Source of the DNA: Taenia hydatigena
Lineage: Eukaryota; Platyhelminthes; Cestoda; Cyclophyllidea; Taeniidae
Assembly: GCA_036345935.2 (NCBI GenBank)
Contig: JADWOT020000005.1
Coordinates: 20,004,369 to 20,068,368, forward strand
Length of the DNA stretch: 64,000 nt
Direction: 5' to 3'
The first letter of the stretch is position 1. Every line of letters starts with the position of its first letter. Of this stretch, positions 47,268 through 62,988 are shown in pieces. The position numbers were made by a program, and so were the translations under genes. Under the pieces are notes generated by a model, which saw nothing but the letters and a program-made list of their open reading frames with translations, did no database searches and was not told the DNA's origin.

Positions 47268-50200
47268 GTGTCGTGACTTGCGGCTGGGACTGCCATGGCA
47301 GCGAAAATTCCAGGAATGACAATATAAAAATATTGATCCTTTTTATGCATTCCCCCTAACATGTGCTTGCTATCATATCTTATGTTTAATAGAATTTTTG
47401 CCAAGCAAAAATGCAAAAGTGGTAATGCAGCTCATTTGAAGTCATTCTGGGTCAGAGTCTGTCACTCTCGCCATTCTTTGGAAGGTTGTCGTTAAATATG
47501 GGATGTTTTGTGTATAAAAATGTCATCATACCGCGTAGCGTGGCAGTCATTTAACTTGACTGGCGTCGGTTCAACCATCATGCTGTGGTTTATAGGTATG
47601 CACTGAGTGTGAATAATGTCATGGAATTTTGTCATATGATAAAACTTCTCTACGTCAGTCTCAGTGGTATGGCTTGCAAATTCAGAAGTAGTTAAAGGAC
47701 CAATTAGGCACGGATATGTAAATGTCAATTTGGGACATTAGAAGAATAAAAATAACTGTGGGGAGCCTTACTGCCTTTGGCAATTGAGATACTCTCAATG
47801 CAGTCTGTAGTACCTTCTCAAAGATACAAAGTTGTTGCAGATCTTTCTTTAAAGAAACATTTTTACTTTAAAAGGCATGTAAAAGCCTAACCGTTGCCTC
47901 CTGAGTCTGCTACTTGTAACCATTTCAGTAGGACGGTTGGTTAAGCTTGCATTTGAGGTAATGCGAATTTAAGATGTTCAACGCAGAGAGATAGATAGAT
48001 GCTGACAAATCATACGAGCAGGAATGGGCTTCCTTTCAACATCTGTAACTGTCTTCAGAATTTGTAGTCGTTTCTCCTCATAACTACACTCTATTTAAAG
48101 TGTTGGGAAATGAAATAGCTGTGGAAAAAAGGAGTGGCTTGTAAACGTTTTGAGCTTTTAATTACTCTCGATTTGGTTTGGCCACTTAGTCCCTTAAACT
48201 ACTAAAAAAGTGGATTTCACTTTTTCAAGGTTACTACACAATGATTGGCGGATGCAATATGGGACCATTGGAGTAATTATTTGATTGGTTGATTATGTGA
48301 CCGTCGATGCCAGCGAAGTAGGCCTCTGGTATCAGGTTGAGTTTTTCCAGAGGTACTGTATTAGACTGCCGTAATCGATACTGGGTACCACAACTAAGCG
48401 TTCAAGGAGAATGTGTATGCCGTGGTTTATTGGCTCGGCTGTTAGCTTGCGGTAAAAAGATTTGCAAAGCCACTTTTACTTTCGACAGACAGTCCACTGT
48501 CGAAGGAAGTAGCTAGCACCTGAGATGACGCTAGAATTCGATTATAAAAATTGATGGTAAACGCGTGCATGACGCGAGCCAATGCTTTTAGCTCAAAGTT
48601 ACTACTACCCAAAGAAATGTCCAGACCTGGTCACTTGCCATGAAAGGACCTCTAAAGCCCGAGTTCCATGACTGAAGGGTTGGTAAATCAGCGTTACTTC
48701 TACAGCGCTGTCGGGATTCTATCAAAAAAATATCCACGAGCCAGAACCGTGGGTCATTCTTGGTCTTCCCTTTAAGTAAATGTCGCATCAAATACCATCA
48801 TCAGTGCTGCATCTCTCGTTCCTAACAAACATGCATGCTTTTCTGAGTCAGATTAACGGGTCTGGCGACTAGACGACTTACAGTGAGTGCATTACACTTC
48901 CCCTTCGTCATCCGTAGAAACCTTGGTCAAAGGTTAGAGACAATTTTGTGATATGCCCAGTTCAAAGTAGGTTTTTCCGGCTGCGTTCATTAGCAATTTC
49001 GCCTTGTCAACTTTGTCCCCATCTACTATTCCCCTGTTACAGCAGACCGTAGGGTATTGATGACTTATTTGGCTGCCAAACTACCCAGACACTTGAACTT
49101 CTACTCAAGAGCATGGCCTAAGAGGCACCATACTACTTACATGGACACATAAGTAAAACGTCCCACGACGCTACTGCAGCTTACCGCGACGCCAGAAAAG
49201 GCTGAGGCGATACAGTAAGCAATACATCGCTCATTCATAATTACGCGACATTTCTTGATTATACATTTATGGTCTTCTTTGCGCACTGGATCAAAAATAT
49301 CGGTTAATCCCGCGCCACAACTGGTCGGTTCGTGGTTCGGTCCTGAGTCGCCCTGACCTCGAAGCACTTGGTTCCTCTCAATAACATTTTTGGAGTTTCA
49401 AATTTTGTTTCTAGTTTTGTCATCCTCCCTAGTTGCAACAGGATAGAGCAATAGTAGAACATGCTACTTACTGAGGCGCAGCAGAGTTCGGAGGCTGTCG
49501 CAACAGAGGTTGCAGAATCCGAGGTCGAAGTGGCTGATTGATCATTAAGTTACCATAAAAGAATACGGATAACTGGGGTAGGAGAGACGGGCAGCCTAGA
49601 CACTACCAAAACGCTGTTTGAAAATTACCGAATTCGAAAGGAACATTGATTTCATGTAATTTGAAATCCCTTGAGGCATCTAAAGTAGTAATGCAGAACC
49701 TCTGCCACTTGTTGTAAAAATGTTGACCATATTCATCTGCATTCACCGATCATCTCTCGTCACTTTTTCATTGCCGAATATTGAGTCGGTCAATGCTGCC
49801 ACCGCTTGCAAGGGCAAGATCCACATCGCTACATCGACCAGGGCCAAGATCGTAGGGGCTTAAATCCACTTGAAAATACAACGCAGACCCGTAGTGAGAA
49901 ACGACCACAGAGCCTAATGAGTTCGTGAGCGGCCAAACGCGCAACACCGCTCCACTACATCGCCATCTCAAATCGCCTCATAACTCCAAACTTTTGGTTG
50001 TGTGGCACACCTCGCATCCTTTGTGGGAGAAACAACTTCGATTTTGCGCGCTACCGCAACTTTTTGAAGCAGAAACACGACTGAGGACTCCAACTTCCTG
50101 AAAACTACTTTCCCGTCCAGATGAGTTCACAAACCCTCAATGCAGGGAAGAAGCATCACGAGAGCATCATTCGCAACTATCACGACATCCCCCGGGAGAA

Positions 50201-50455
50201 AGGTGAAACGCGTCTCGAACTCGGGTACCCTGTGAACCCATTAATGCCACAGGAACGTAGCTCGGCAGCCAGTAAACGAGAACTAGAGGGACATTACCCT
50301 TAAACCTTAGAGTAATGACCTACCCCAGGACGCGACAACAGATTCATATCTGACGACGGCATTCCAATTTGTGGGTCCGGACATTACTACATAGACAGCG
50401 AAACAAAAATGTCACAAAATACACAGGCCCGGAATTTACCGAGGTCGGATACTGA
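47268..50455. other. Intergenic stretch without a recognisable gene
   Basis: About 3.2 kb between carrier copy B and the 3' end of ATP5A. Short open frames (for example 49768-49971 minus) lack motifs and partners. A variant poly(A) hexamer AATATA follows the copy B stop near 47319. No LTR of the TGTAG family was found here. Confidence 0.4.
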
Positions 50456-50461
50456 TTTATT
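50456..50461 (-). terminator. Poly(A) signal of ATP5A
   Basis: Minus-strand AATAAA about 113 nt beyond the stop codon. Confidence 0.55.
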
Positions 50462-50573
50462 GTAAGTGAAAGGGGAAACTGAGGGTGTAAATACAATTCT
50501 ACATTCTGCAAAATGACTAAACGATTTTCGTACAAAACCTAGTGCCGAGAGCTCTGGATCTTTTACGGCTACC

Positions 50574-52525
<1,952 letters not shown>

Positions 52526-53508
52526 CCCTACAGATCACCGAAACTACAAGCCGAGTGCGCCAATTCAAACAAAATGGGAGGTAATCTATCATCAATGCTT
52601 GGCGTAAGTTACGAAAACGTGTTTTATTTATCCTAAATCAACTAGACCTAATTAAAAATTTTAACGTGAAAAAGCAGTGTAAATTTTTAATTTTTTCAAC
52701 TTTAATTACTGTTTTCCCTCATAGATTTATGAAACAGCCTCTTTTCCTTACTTTAGTCGCTTAGATAGAACTCAGGAGGTAGTCATGAAGCAGATTTTAC
52801 ATGGGCTGCAGATTATGTTTGAACAGTGATGATGGAATACTTTTCCGAATCTTCCTGAGGCCGTAGCGACTTACAGTTGTGCAGCAGAATGTACACTTCC
52901 AGCACAGAATGCCTGAGGAGCTACTACCATGGCCAACAGGCCATGCCAGATACTGACACTGCAGTAGTCGATGACCCAACCGCCCCGGCGTCAAGCCGAT
53001 CTAGGCTGCTAGGCGAATCACCTCCCCAGGCGTAGTGAATGCCCAACAAGGCAGACAACCGACAACCCTTGCAGCGGACTCGCACTGCTGTATTCATGGG
53101 GTTGCGCTGACGACGCGGAAGCTACGGTAACCCAACCGCCGGAAGCGATTGTCCACAGGCCATGCAAAGAACTAGTTGGCGCAGTCAACCCCAGAACAGG
53201 CGACTCTAAAGCCCCTCCCTCCATGACTCACCTCCGTCCTCAGCCGTATCCGAGGCCAATTCACTTCAAGGATGTGAAGTTACCACTTCCTCCCCCCCCC
53301 CCCCCCCTCCCAAACGAGACGCCACACCACTGTGGGCAAGAGCTATTGGGAACCCATTAGCTCTACACACCATTCGGCAATGGGGAAAACACCTCCCAGC
53401 TGCTAGTAAGCTAATAGTAATTATTTCTGGTAGTGATAATACAAATAGTGCTAGAGTCCCAAGCGGGGTTTCCGCCATTTATGCCAACAGATCCTCTCAG
53501 GCACGTTT
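52526..53508. other. Spacer between NDUFS2 and ATP5A, GC-rich with a poly-C run
   Basis: About 1 kb, minus-strand upstream of ATP5A. The part at 52900-53250 is clearly richer in GC than its surroundings and carries many CCAACCGCC-like blocks. A run of 16 C occurs at 53292-53307, followed by TCCC. No coding similarity was seen. It could be a promoter-proximal GC-rich segment or an old repeat. Confidence 0.4.
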
Positions 53509-55701
53509 TCATCGATCCACCTCACCGAACACAATATCCAGGTTTCCTAAAAAGAAAAAGTATTGTCACACGAGCTATTTACGACAGCCATCACATTAAC
53601 AGGAAACCGGATTAAATAAATTACAGCACGTAATTGGAATTTCGTAGCTATTAAGCACAAAAATTTGGTAAACGGACAGGTAAGGCAATTCTGATCGATG
53701 TAGCAAATGGACTTACCTAAAACGGAGACGACGTCGGCAAGGAGGAAGCCCTTGCAAAGTTTGTTGCAAGCCGCGAGATGTGGGAAGCTAGGAGTGCGGA
53801 ACTTGCATCGGTAGGGAATATTACTACCATCGGAGACAAGATAGACACCGAATTCACCTTTCGGCGCCTCCACAGCCGTGTAGGTCACTCCTGGGGGGAC
53901 CTATATCAGTTCGGGAGGGACTCAGTGGATGCACTATCAATCGGACAAAGGTTCAACTTGTCTAACGTGGTTAAAATTAGAGCATTGAACATTCGGTAAG
54001 AACCAGTGGTACATGTCAGATTTAAGCACCATTTACTACCACCGCGTAGTAAAAAAGTGTACCACCAATAAACCTTATCATTCATGAGGTCTACATAGCA
54101 AGCAGCCAGTTCTAGTGGGGAACAGAGGAAAAGAGCTGGTCACGAAACAGCCAGGTTAATAACCGGACGAAATGAGAAAAATTGTCTATCAATGAAGTGA
54201 TTATGGAACCGGAACGAAAAAAGGTTAATTCCGCATATAAAAATGGCACTAAGTACAAAAACAGGGGTTCAATGCAATTATCCACCCAAAAAGGCAGGTC
54301 AGCCAAGTACCAGAGAAGCACTAAAACTTACACTGTATCCTTCTGTAAAGAGCTTGAAATGGTGAATGAGCGCTTCCATAGAGCTCTTCATTTCTGCTCT
54401 ATTAGGCGGACAAATTTTGGCATCATCAACTTTAACTTCACCAGGAGGCATCTTATTGAGGCATTGAAGAACGATGCGGCAGGACTGGCGCATCTCTTCG
54501 ATACGTAAAATGAATCTAAGTAAAAACTTTAGGTAAAAGTTTGGAAGGAATAAAAGCTCCTAAGACCGCAATATTCAGCCAATCTGACCTGTCGTATACG
54601 TCGCCGTTGACACCAATCGGCACATCAAATTCCATGTCTTCGTAGGCATCATAGGGTTGAGTCTTCCGCAGGTCCCACTGAACCCCGGAGCCCCTCAACA
54701 TGACTCCAGTAAAGCCGAGATCAATGGCGTCTTCAGCGCTAACAACGCCAACGTCTTTGGTTCGATGAATCCACAGAGGGTTTGTTACCAATAAATCCTC
54801 CACTTCATCCAAGCGTTGTGGCAATTTTGTAATGATTTCATAAAGATCCTCCATGAATCCAAGGGGAATATCAAGGCTAACACCACCGGGGCGGACGTAG
54901 GCAGCATGAAAACGAGCGCCAGATGCACGTTCGTACATTTCCATTAGCTTTTCACGCTCCTCAAAAAGCCAAAAGAATGGAGTGATTGCGCCCATGTCAA
55001 GGATATTTGAACCCAATGCACAGCAATGATTGAGAAGCCGCGTGACCTCAGCAAACATAGCTATAGAAGAGGGAATGGTGTTGATGATTATTGATGTCGG
55101 AGATTTGGGAGTTTTAGTGACCAGGATGCAAAACTCACTGCGAATGTACTTGGCGCGAGGAGGGATCTCAATACCGAGAAGTTTTTCGACAGCCAATGAG
55201 TAGCACTGTTCGCTGGACATCATGCTGAAGTAGTCAAGACGATCGACGTAGGGAAGGTTTTGAGTATATGTTTTGTATTCCATCAATTTTTCGGTGCCCC
55301 GATGAAGAAACCCAACATGAGGATCCAGTCTAATGACAATCTTTAACGAGAGGAAATCAGTAAAGAAAAAGAGAAAAGCTTACCTCACCGTCCAGTTCCA
55401 TCACCAATCTCAAGACACCGTGAGCTGCTGGATGCTGGGGTCCGAAGTTGAGCTGCAAGGACTGCACCTCAAAATGACGAAATTCAAACATGTTGGCTAA
55501 AAAATAAAATTCAAAAAGCAAACTTACTTCGCTTCACGTATTCAGGATCAAACTTCTCGATGGGTGTTTTGTAGAGGCTCTCTTGAGCATCAACAAACGC
55601 CTTGTCAGGCATCCATCGTGAAGAAAGTGCCCTACCAAATGATGAAAAATAGACAGCTGGTACCTTTTGGCCGTCTCAATAAAGAAATTCTTCGAAGCCA
55701 T
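53509..55701 (-). CDS. NDUFS2: NADH:ubiquinone oxidoreductase 49-kDa subunit (complex I)
   Basis: Eight exons: 55664-55701 (ATG), 55528-55631, 55384-55496, 55139-55340, 54589-55060, 54332-54515, 53717-53900 and 53509-53546, giving 444 residues. It forms part of the ubiquinone-binding Q module in the matrix arm of complex I. Key motifs: [19 protein letters not shown] (quinone-site His), [113 protein letters not shown] and [10 protein letters not shown], ending DIVFGEVDR. Intron sizes are 32, 31, 43, 78, 73, 431 and 170 nt. The short N-terminus ([19 protein letters not shown]) is amphipathic and basic, a plausible mitochondrial signal. Confidence 0.96.
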
Positions 55702-56625
55702 GCTGGACGTAGCTCGACACAAGAAAGACATTTTTGGTCGAAACTACTTTGGTAAGCGCGCGTTAATCCTATTGTCCACTCAAATATGAAAAGAAGCATA
55801 TTAAAATATGCATAAAATTCGGCAGTAATTTGGCAATTTACTGAACGACCAAGCGTACTTAATTAAGACATTGAAGATTGCACTCAAAAGCCATGTGTGC
55901 TATGAAATTTGTAAATAAATCCCGGTAACAGGGGCGAATGCATTTGGCGCAGCAATGTTTTAGGCATGATGCTTTATTTAATGCAAATCTGAGACTAACA
56001 CTAGAATTTTACAATGTCCCTATTTATTCCAATAAAAGAAATCGGCATTATAATGCTGACTATGCACCTTTAGCTCATTATTTCGGTGTAAATAAATTGA
56101 TATTCCATCCCGATGTTATTCAACGTGCTGCAACGCGTTGCCAAAATCAGCCCCAGAAAAAGTTTCTAGAATATTGATAGCAGGCACAGTGCCCCAATCT
56201 TTTAAAATTTGTTGTCGTTAACTAAGTTTAATTTCGGCAATGTTAAATGAAAGCATTTCAAACGGCGCAATCATTAGGTGCACGTGTGGTCGTCGGGTTT
56301 GCCGCGTTTTCATGCTTCGCCTAATTTGTACACTTGGATTGTTTTCACTTATAGCATAGCTTGATGTATGGAAGCTTTTTTCGCTTGACATATTACTGTC
56401 GTTGAGTTATTATGTTCCACTTTTCCAAGTTGTATAATTTCTCTCTTCAACAAATGATTTAGTATCTGTGTCCCCGCATAATGCAGCGACCGGTGTACCT
56501 TTGACACATCTTTTCCGAATGCGAATAGTGTGCTCCCTTTTCCTACCCCTAAATAGACACCCAAGTGTTTTCTGTTCAATTTTAGCTGTTCATAATTGAG
56601 AATAAGTGAATTTAGCCCCACCTAA
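55702..56625. other. Divergent spacer between NDUFS2 and carrier copy C
   Basis: About 0.9 kb, AT-rich. It separates the start codons of two divergently transcribed genes and so should hold both promoters. No clear TATA or CCAAT arrangement and no repeat was recognised. Confidence 0.4.
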
Positions 56626-59600
56626 ATGCTTCGGCATGAAAAAGCGACGGCCTTGCTGTCGGGTGCAACTGCGGGTCTTTGCGTAGATTTGGTCGTTTAT
56701 CCGCTGGACACCATTAAGACGCGTTTGCAGAGTATCACACGGTCTACCAGGCCTTACGGTCGTCTTCATCTCTTTGCTGGATTTCCAGCTGTTCTCTCAG
56801 GCTCGGCTCCGGGAGGTTTGTTATTTAATCGTCTTAATTTTTTCGGGTTTATCATTAGCATTACTCTCAGCTTTTTAACCGTTAAGAGACCCCATGGGTC
56901 GAAATACCTTCAGGAAACATTGAAGTTGCCTTTTTATTAATAAATTTACCTTGCCTTTTCATCTCCTCGTATTCACTACCAACAATTTCGTTCTTTTGTA
57001 AGCACAGCGAAAAAATTACTCTGGATAAAAGTCCTTGTGTGGCGCCAATAGTTATTTTCGATATACGTAAAATGCTCCTCGTTTTCATTGACTGTAGCGT
57101 CCTCTTTTACGAGTTTCGATTTGCAGGAGCAATCATGAAGGACTTTGGACTCAATATTCCTCCTTTTTCTAACTTTTCCCGGTTTATCTCTTCACCTCCG
57201 CCCCATTTTTCTCCAATTTTATTGTCTGCAGTACTAATTTCTACCTTGCATTTAGAAGGTATCAGTATAAACTTCTTGTCAGAAAGAAACCTGCGAAGTG
57301 CACACTAATCTCTTCGTCGTAAATTCCTACTTCGTGTTCTTTTATTTCATTTTACTTCACAATTTCGGTATAGCATTTTGGTATTTGTCGCTTTGTTGAA
57401 TCTGGTGAGTTGAAATACCCTTTTGAAGCGTTACGTCAGAACTGTTGGCGAAAGGAATGATCCAACTGGAGTCTTTATTTGACAGAGTAATGCATACTTT
57501 GATTGCACATCTAAATGGGGATATAACTGGACATATTGATCTTCATTTGCCCTAGTACTTTTTACCTTATCCTCGGTTTATTCTGTGCCATGTGTAGGGT
57601 AGCAATCGTTCTGAGAAAAGGTTAGTAAAGGAAAGGTATGCTAACTTTGAGGGCACGGCAAAAGAAACAGCAATTTGCGCTCATGGTTATGCCATCGGTT
57701 AGGATTTTCACCATCTCAGTGTCAACAATGGAGGCAAGGTGGACTTTTTGCAGAATCTAGGTGGCCCTCGGAAGATAATAACAAAATAGATCCTTTAATT
57801 AAATACCTATCGGCCGGTTACAGCTGCAATCACTATTATTGATCCCTTTCCCTTTTTTCCTCATTTCTATGCGCAGCTGCCTTGTTCTTTTGCGCCTACG
57901 AAATGACGAGGAACCGGACAGCAGAGATAGCACCGCCTTGGCTCTCCGCTATGCTAGCTGCAAGTTTGGGCGAGATGGTAGCCTGTATAATACGCGTGCC
58001 CTGTGAGACGGTTAAACAGCGAGCACAAAGCCAACCCAATCTTGGCTTTGGGCGTATCCTCTCTGACACTCTGCGAACCGAAGCAAGTGGTTCACTCTAT
58101 CCATCTGTCTATACATATATGCATCTATTTATATGTCTGTCTGTATTCACTTGCTCCTCCTTTATTGCTGACTGAAGCTTAAATACATATCACTGAGTGG
58201 CAGTTTTCTTTTATTTCCCGAATTTCTTGCTTAAAAGACGAAAACGGAGACCGAACTGTATCTGATGATATTCTAGGAGGAAATGCGATAATACCACCTA
58301 AATAATGCTATTAGGAGTTTCTCGGTCCGTTCGTTTTGGGGAACTTTTGCAGTAGAGCGAAGGCACCAAGTGATGCATGTATTTGCTTTGTCAGGGTCTG
58401 GGAGGCATGTATCGTGGCTATATCAGTACAATCCTTCGAGAGCTACCCTTCTCCCTCATTCAATATCCCATTTGGGAGAGCCTTAAGGTATGTCTGTTAA
58501 CTAGCTTTTTTTGCTGCTCATTTCATTTCTTTGCACCTCGAATAAGGGATGCTGATGTAGGTTGCCAGAATGTGTCGAATCCAAAGGCAGGTCAATCTGT
58601 TGCTTGTGTGAAAGAAGCGATAAACAACTTGGTATTCTCTGAAGCTTATCGTCGTCTTTTGTTGATTGACTCTATTGAACTGGAGCCCTCACTACGACCT
58701 CCTTTTTCCAACCGAAATTTGTGTGAGGGGGATGACTCATCAACACTAAGGTTAATTAATAGTTCCAAGTCATTCTTCCCTAGGATGAGAGATGGAGAAC
58801 CACCTTGAGCTTGATGTATCACTAGGATCCAAGATCTAACACCATGCATGTGTAGTGTGTTCGGTGGCCTCGTCTTATTTATCATAGTTGAACTGGGGTA
58901 TTCAAACCTTATTAGTTGTTATAGTGAAAATTTTATAGTCGCTCACTCCATGGTTCGTACAGGCTGCGAGTAAGGAAACTACTTGGATGCAGAAAACTAC
59001 CTACTTATTTATATCACAGTAGTAGTCTTAGACTGAATACTACGTTGCACGAGTCAAAGCTGCTTACTTAATCACTTACCAGTAGTATGTGCAGTAGAGC
59101 TTATTTAATTCTCGCTGCCTGCCTTCCCTATCCAGCGCTTCATGGAGCGATGCAATCGGAGCAGGACTGGTGGTAGCGGGAGCCTCTCAAAGAGCCAGCT
59201 TGCACTTTGTGGTGCAATGGCTGGAGCCTTCGCTGGCGCCTGTACAACACCCTTTGATGTCATCAAGACTCGTATTATGCTCGCAGAGGTGAGTTCTATC
59301 TTCATGTTGACGCTTCCAATTGTCGGCACAAATAATTTTTTTAAACCTCACTCTACTTGGTGACTAGCTTAAGTCATGATAGAGGCTCACTACTCGCTTT
59401 ATTTGCAAGAAGGTTGACTTCATTTTGGGTCGGATGTGGAAAAACGCATTTGTTTCATTAACCTAAAGCACGCGAGTAAACGATACTCCCAATCGGTACA
59501 AGCTATATAATTGCAAGCTCTGATTATTTCGTTAGTTATCCTCGTTGAATGTGCATTTATTTATGACTAGTTAAACTTCCCTTAAAGGGTATAATTCAAT

Positions 59601-60134
59601 TAATCCCCATCAAATCACTGCAAGCAATTGTGGCTATTTTGGTTGCTCTTTTATTCCTCTATCAGCTCAGAGGCTTACCTAATTATCTGTAATACCTACA
59701 TTATTACCTGTTTTAGAAGCAGAGTGCCTTTTCTACTAGCAATGTGGTAGCAGTGATGCGTCTGATCTACGCTGAGGCTGGCGTTCGGGGGTGAGCTTAC
59801 CTCTTTAGTTGCTCCTTTTTCACTTTTCGAATTCCTCTTGCGCGCATCACGAATCTGAATAAAATTGTCAAGTGGTTAAATAAACTCGCTTATCTTTCAT
59901 CATGTATCGCAGTGATAACTTCTTTTAACTTCTAAAGACTTGTAAGGTGTATTTGCGTAGGTCCTTTTTTGGTTGCATTCGAGCTGATTGTCACTTTGTT
60001 CCTTTTTTTCATTTCGAAGTCTCTTTGCCGGTTTGGTCCCGCGAGTAAGCCTTCTTGCCATTGGTGGATCGATTTTCCTTGGTCTCTACGACATCACAAA
60101 GGTCTTCTGGTCGCGCACGCTAGACCAGCAGTGA
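56626..60134 (+). CDS. SLC25A26: Mitochondrial S-adenosylmethionine carrier, copy C
   Basis: Six exons: 56626-56815, 57877-58082, 58395-58487, 59136-59288, 59717-59790 and 60020-60134, giving 276 residues, close to the 274 of the human protein. All three signatures are intact: [23 protein letters not shown] and [12 protein letters not shown]. Other family marks are [38 protein letters not shown] and [17 protein letters not shown]. The second exon covers what are exons 2 and 3 in copy A, so that intron is absent. It ends GAA|GCAAGT, the standard GC-type donor. The start is short, entering the first helix within about ten residues. Copies A and B lie 13 and 9 kb upstream, with two minus-strand genes in between. 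Confidence 0.9.
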
Positions 60135-61176
60135 TGGCGACTATTGCTTTCGTGTCCTTTTCCTGACCAAATGGCTTGGGATTCTGCTTGCTTGCGTCAC
60201 TGCAATCTGTATAGTTTTGGTAGCAAACACAAACTAGAAATGTCGCTTCAGTCTTGCGGGTTAGCAGATGCTCTTAGTGATGCTGGAGTTGTGGTTGTAA
60301 TTTAATCTTTGCTTTCGGCGGAGGGCCACTTTATTGTTTCGATCATTGTACCTTTGCCGGGTTGGCTGGCTTCTGGAGCGAACTGCTAGTCCTCATTCCT
60401 TCCTTATTTCGAATATATGCATAATGTTCGAGTACTGTGTTTTCTCTCCCTTTCACGGGACTCTCAGGGGACTATATTGGCGGCAGCGGAAAGCAAATCC
60501 AGTCTTAAGGAAAATCGGTTCTAAATTCTTCTGCTGAGTGGTAAGCTTTACCGATGCAGGGGAAGTGTAAGTGCTCTGAATCGGAGAATCTGCGTACACT
60601 CCAAACGGAGTTGGGGTAAATGACTACTGTGTTCGACAATTACCCCATTCCCGCGTCCTGCGTGAAAGCTGTTAACAGTGGAAGTGCCACTAGTCGTAAA
60701 CCATTTGGGGAAGTTTCGTTACAGATTATCCTATCGTACCTATGCAAGGGTATCGATGACGTATACTTACGGTACTTCCGCCACTTCCCTACTAGATGGA
60801 TTGGAGTTCAGTCGATATGACTGAGCAGCACTGCAATGGGAATAAAGCAAAAGGAGGAACAGAGGTAAAATCCTGTCCTAAGGGCTTGCATTAAGTACTA
60901 CTTTTGCTCACAACCAACCATGGGAACTTGTGGGGGTCAGCGCACCTTCAAGTCGCTGGATCCAGTTCACATACAGGACAAAGCTGCAGATCCAGTCCAA
61001 TTGCCAAGAGAGATCGGCGATGTTGTGGTTAAAATCTCCTCAATCACATGAAAATCCGAGGGCTGGCACGATTGGTACGCGCTGTTTCCTTTCAGCAACG
61101 ATTAAGGTGAAATGGATAATGAGTTAAGTTTATCACAGGGAGCTCCGGTGACGCCGTTTAGAGAAGAGGGACTACG
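60135..61176. other. Intergenic stretch after carrier copy C
   Basis: About 1 kb with no gene, repeat or RNA feature that I can recognise. No canonical AATAAA was found directly after the copy C stop. Confidence 0.35.
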
Positions 61177-61319
61177 TGTAGTACGCGTTCATATTGCCTT
61201 GGCCGCGTGGACTGGCTTCTGAACCATGCTAGTTACCCCATTGCATCTATTTGCTAAATATATATTCTGACCTAGTATTGTGCCTTCTTTCACCCTCAAG
61301 GAAGTCTCGGGACGGTACA
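61177..61319 (+). repeat. Solo LTR, shortened copy
   Basis: Starts TGTAGTACGCG and ends GACGGTACA (143 bp). It retains GCCTTCTTTCACCC and AAGTCTCGGGAC. The flanks CTACG (61172-61176) and CTACT (61320-61324) match at four of five positions. Confidence 0.65.
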
Positions 61320-61439
61320 CTACTCAATGATATTGCTGTTTAACACTTGGGCCCCGTAAGCAGCCATTTTCGGTGTTTTAGCCATATTATTTGATCCGAG
61401 GTATGTATGTATGATAAAGTTTGATGTTCTACTGCTGTT

Positions 61440-61629
61440 GTAGTACTTTGTTTGTTGTAACTACCGGTTTCGGTCAGGGTCACAGAGGTGGCCATATGGC
61501 CCTAGCTGCCTAAACTGGCCGCCGGGCCATGCCAGCAACTTGTTTCCCTCTGTCTGTTGAATATATATGTATATTCTTACTCTAGCATTCTGCCTTCTTT
61601 TGCCCTCGAGGGAGTCTCGGGAGGCTACA
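61440..61629 (+). repeat. Solo LTR
   Basis: 190 bp, starts TGTAGTACTTTG and ends GGCTACA, with TTTCGGTCAGGGTCACAGAG, GGGCCATGCCAGCAAC and GCCTTCTTTTGCCCTCGAGG. The flanks GCTGT and ACTGT agree at four of five positions. A TATATATG-like run in the middle may be its promoter. Confidence 0.78.
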
Positions 61630-62055
61630 ACTGTGATGTACCTGCCTTCGTCTCCAAGGGGAGTCTCAAGTAATTACAGTAGTTCCGCTACACTCATGCA
61701 GAAAAAGACTTGTAGTAGAAGACGATTAGTGCAGTGCACGACATTATAAAAGTTTTTAGTTATAAGATGGATAAACTTCTTTGGAGTAAATAGGCCTTAA
61801 AATGTTCCCTCACACAGCCTCACAATGATCTCGATCTATTAAATTGTACAAGGTACGAAGGGTGTGGAGTTTTAAATGCTTTGATAATCCAAAAGAGTTG
61901 GCGATTTTATGGCATATAATTAAATGAAGTGTGTGTTGTGTAGTGCAAAACCTCTTGGTATGGACCTTATTTACCATTGGTTATTGAAGGCAAACGGCGT
62001 CGATTATGCGCTGATTATCTGCCAAACTCTCCGGCCTGTCATTGGCTCGTACGGA

Positions 62056-62988
62056 ATGGATAGATTTAAGGCGCCCACGAATGCTATCGACTTGTGCTAC
62101 TTTATCAAACAACATAAGGTACTATTGTTTTCCATCTGCTTGTCATTTTCCAGAAACCCGAACCCATCAGCACGGTTCCGTCAATGTGTAAGCACTTCTT
62201 TTCCACCTTCTTTTAAAGCCGATAGACTTTACTCTCGGAGTCAATCGCTGCGCTGATGGTTCTGCTTATTTGGAGTATGGTCGTACAAAGGTCACTTGTT
62301 GTGTCTGTGGTCCTATCGAAGTTCGTTTTGGATTGCTTAAGCTCATCTTTCTAGCTAAAACAAGATGGACAACTTGTAACTTCGTTTAGATTTGCCCCGT
62401 TCTCCTCCCAAGTTAGGCGCGATAGTCTTAAAGATGCTGAAGAAAAGCGATTGAGTCAACTTCTCCTCACTGCTCTTGAACCCTCCGTCATTCTTGTGAG
62501 TAAAAACTGTCTAAATTAAAACCGAAAAGAATTTCATTACTTGAATCTCTGCTTCTGTTTGCAAGGATAGTTTCCCTCGCGGCAAGTACCAGATAGCCGT
62601 AACTATCCTCGATGATGGCACAGAGCTGAACAACTACGTCTGTAATACCCCATCTTGTCTATCTGCCGGAATTACGTGCGCAACTCTGGCGCTTGTTCAT
62701 GCTGGTGTTCAAATGTACGATCTGGCCATCGGACTGGACGTAATCTGCACGACATTCAATTCAAACTCTCCTGAAGGTGACGGCTCAATATCCTCGGTGG
62801 CAGTGATGCCCCAACTGCGCCAGGTGACCATGTTCAACGGCACTTCACTGGAGCTTCGTTCTGTGGATGGCTTGCGAAGGGTTATGGAAGAGGCTTTTTC
62901 GAGAGCGGAATCAGTTTATGCTACTATCCGGGGTGCTCTTTACTCTATGATGAAGAATGAGTGTGAGGTATTGGAGGGTTTAGAATAA
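62056..62988 (+). CDS. EXOSC6: Exosome complex subunit MTR3-like (RNase PH fold)
   Basis: Four exons: 62056-62118, 62219-62320, 62355-62495 and 62566-62988, giving 242 residues; an in-frame ATG at 61924 would add 44. EXOSC6/MTR3 is one of six RNase PH-like subunits of the exosome ring, a structural, non-catalytic part of the 3'-5' RNA decay machine in nucleus and cytoplasm. Evidence: GVNRCADGSAYLEYGRTKV and CCVCGPIE of the first beta-alpha unit, a LVTSFRFAPFSS strand, EEKRLSQLLLTALEPSVIL, FPRGKYQIAVTILDDGTEL, and ATLALVHAGVQMYDLAIG, which matches the LADAGVEMYDLVVG segment of MTR3. Intron 2 is only 34 nt. The stop codon overlaps the poly(A) hexamer. RRP41 was considered, but catalytic-family marks are missing and the MYDL segment fits MTR3 best. 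Confidence 0.82.
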
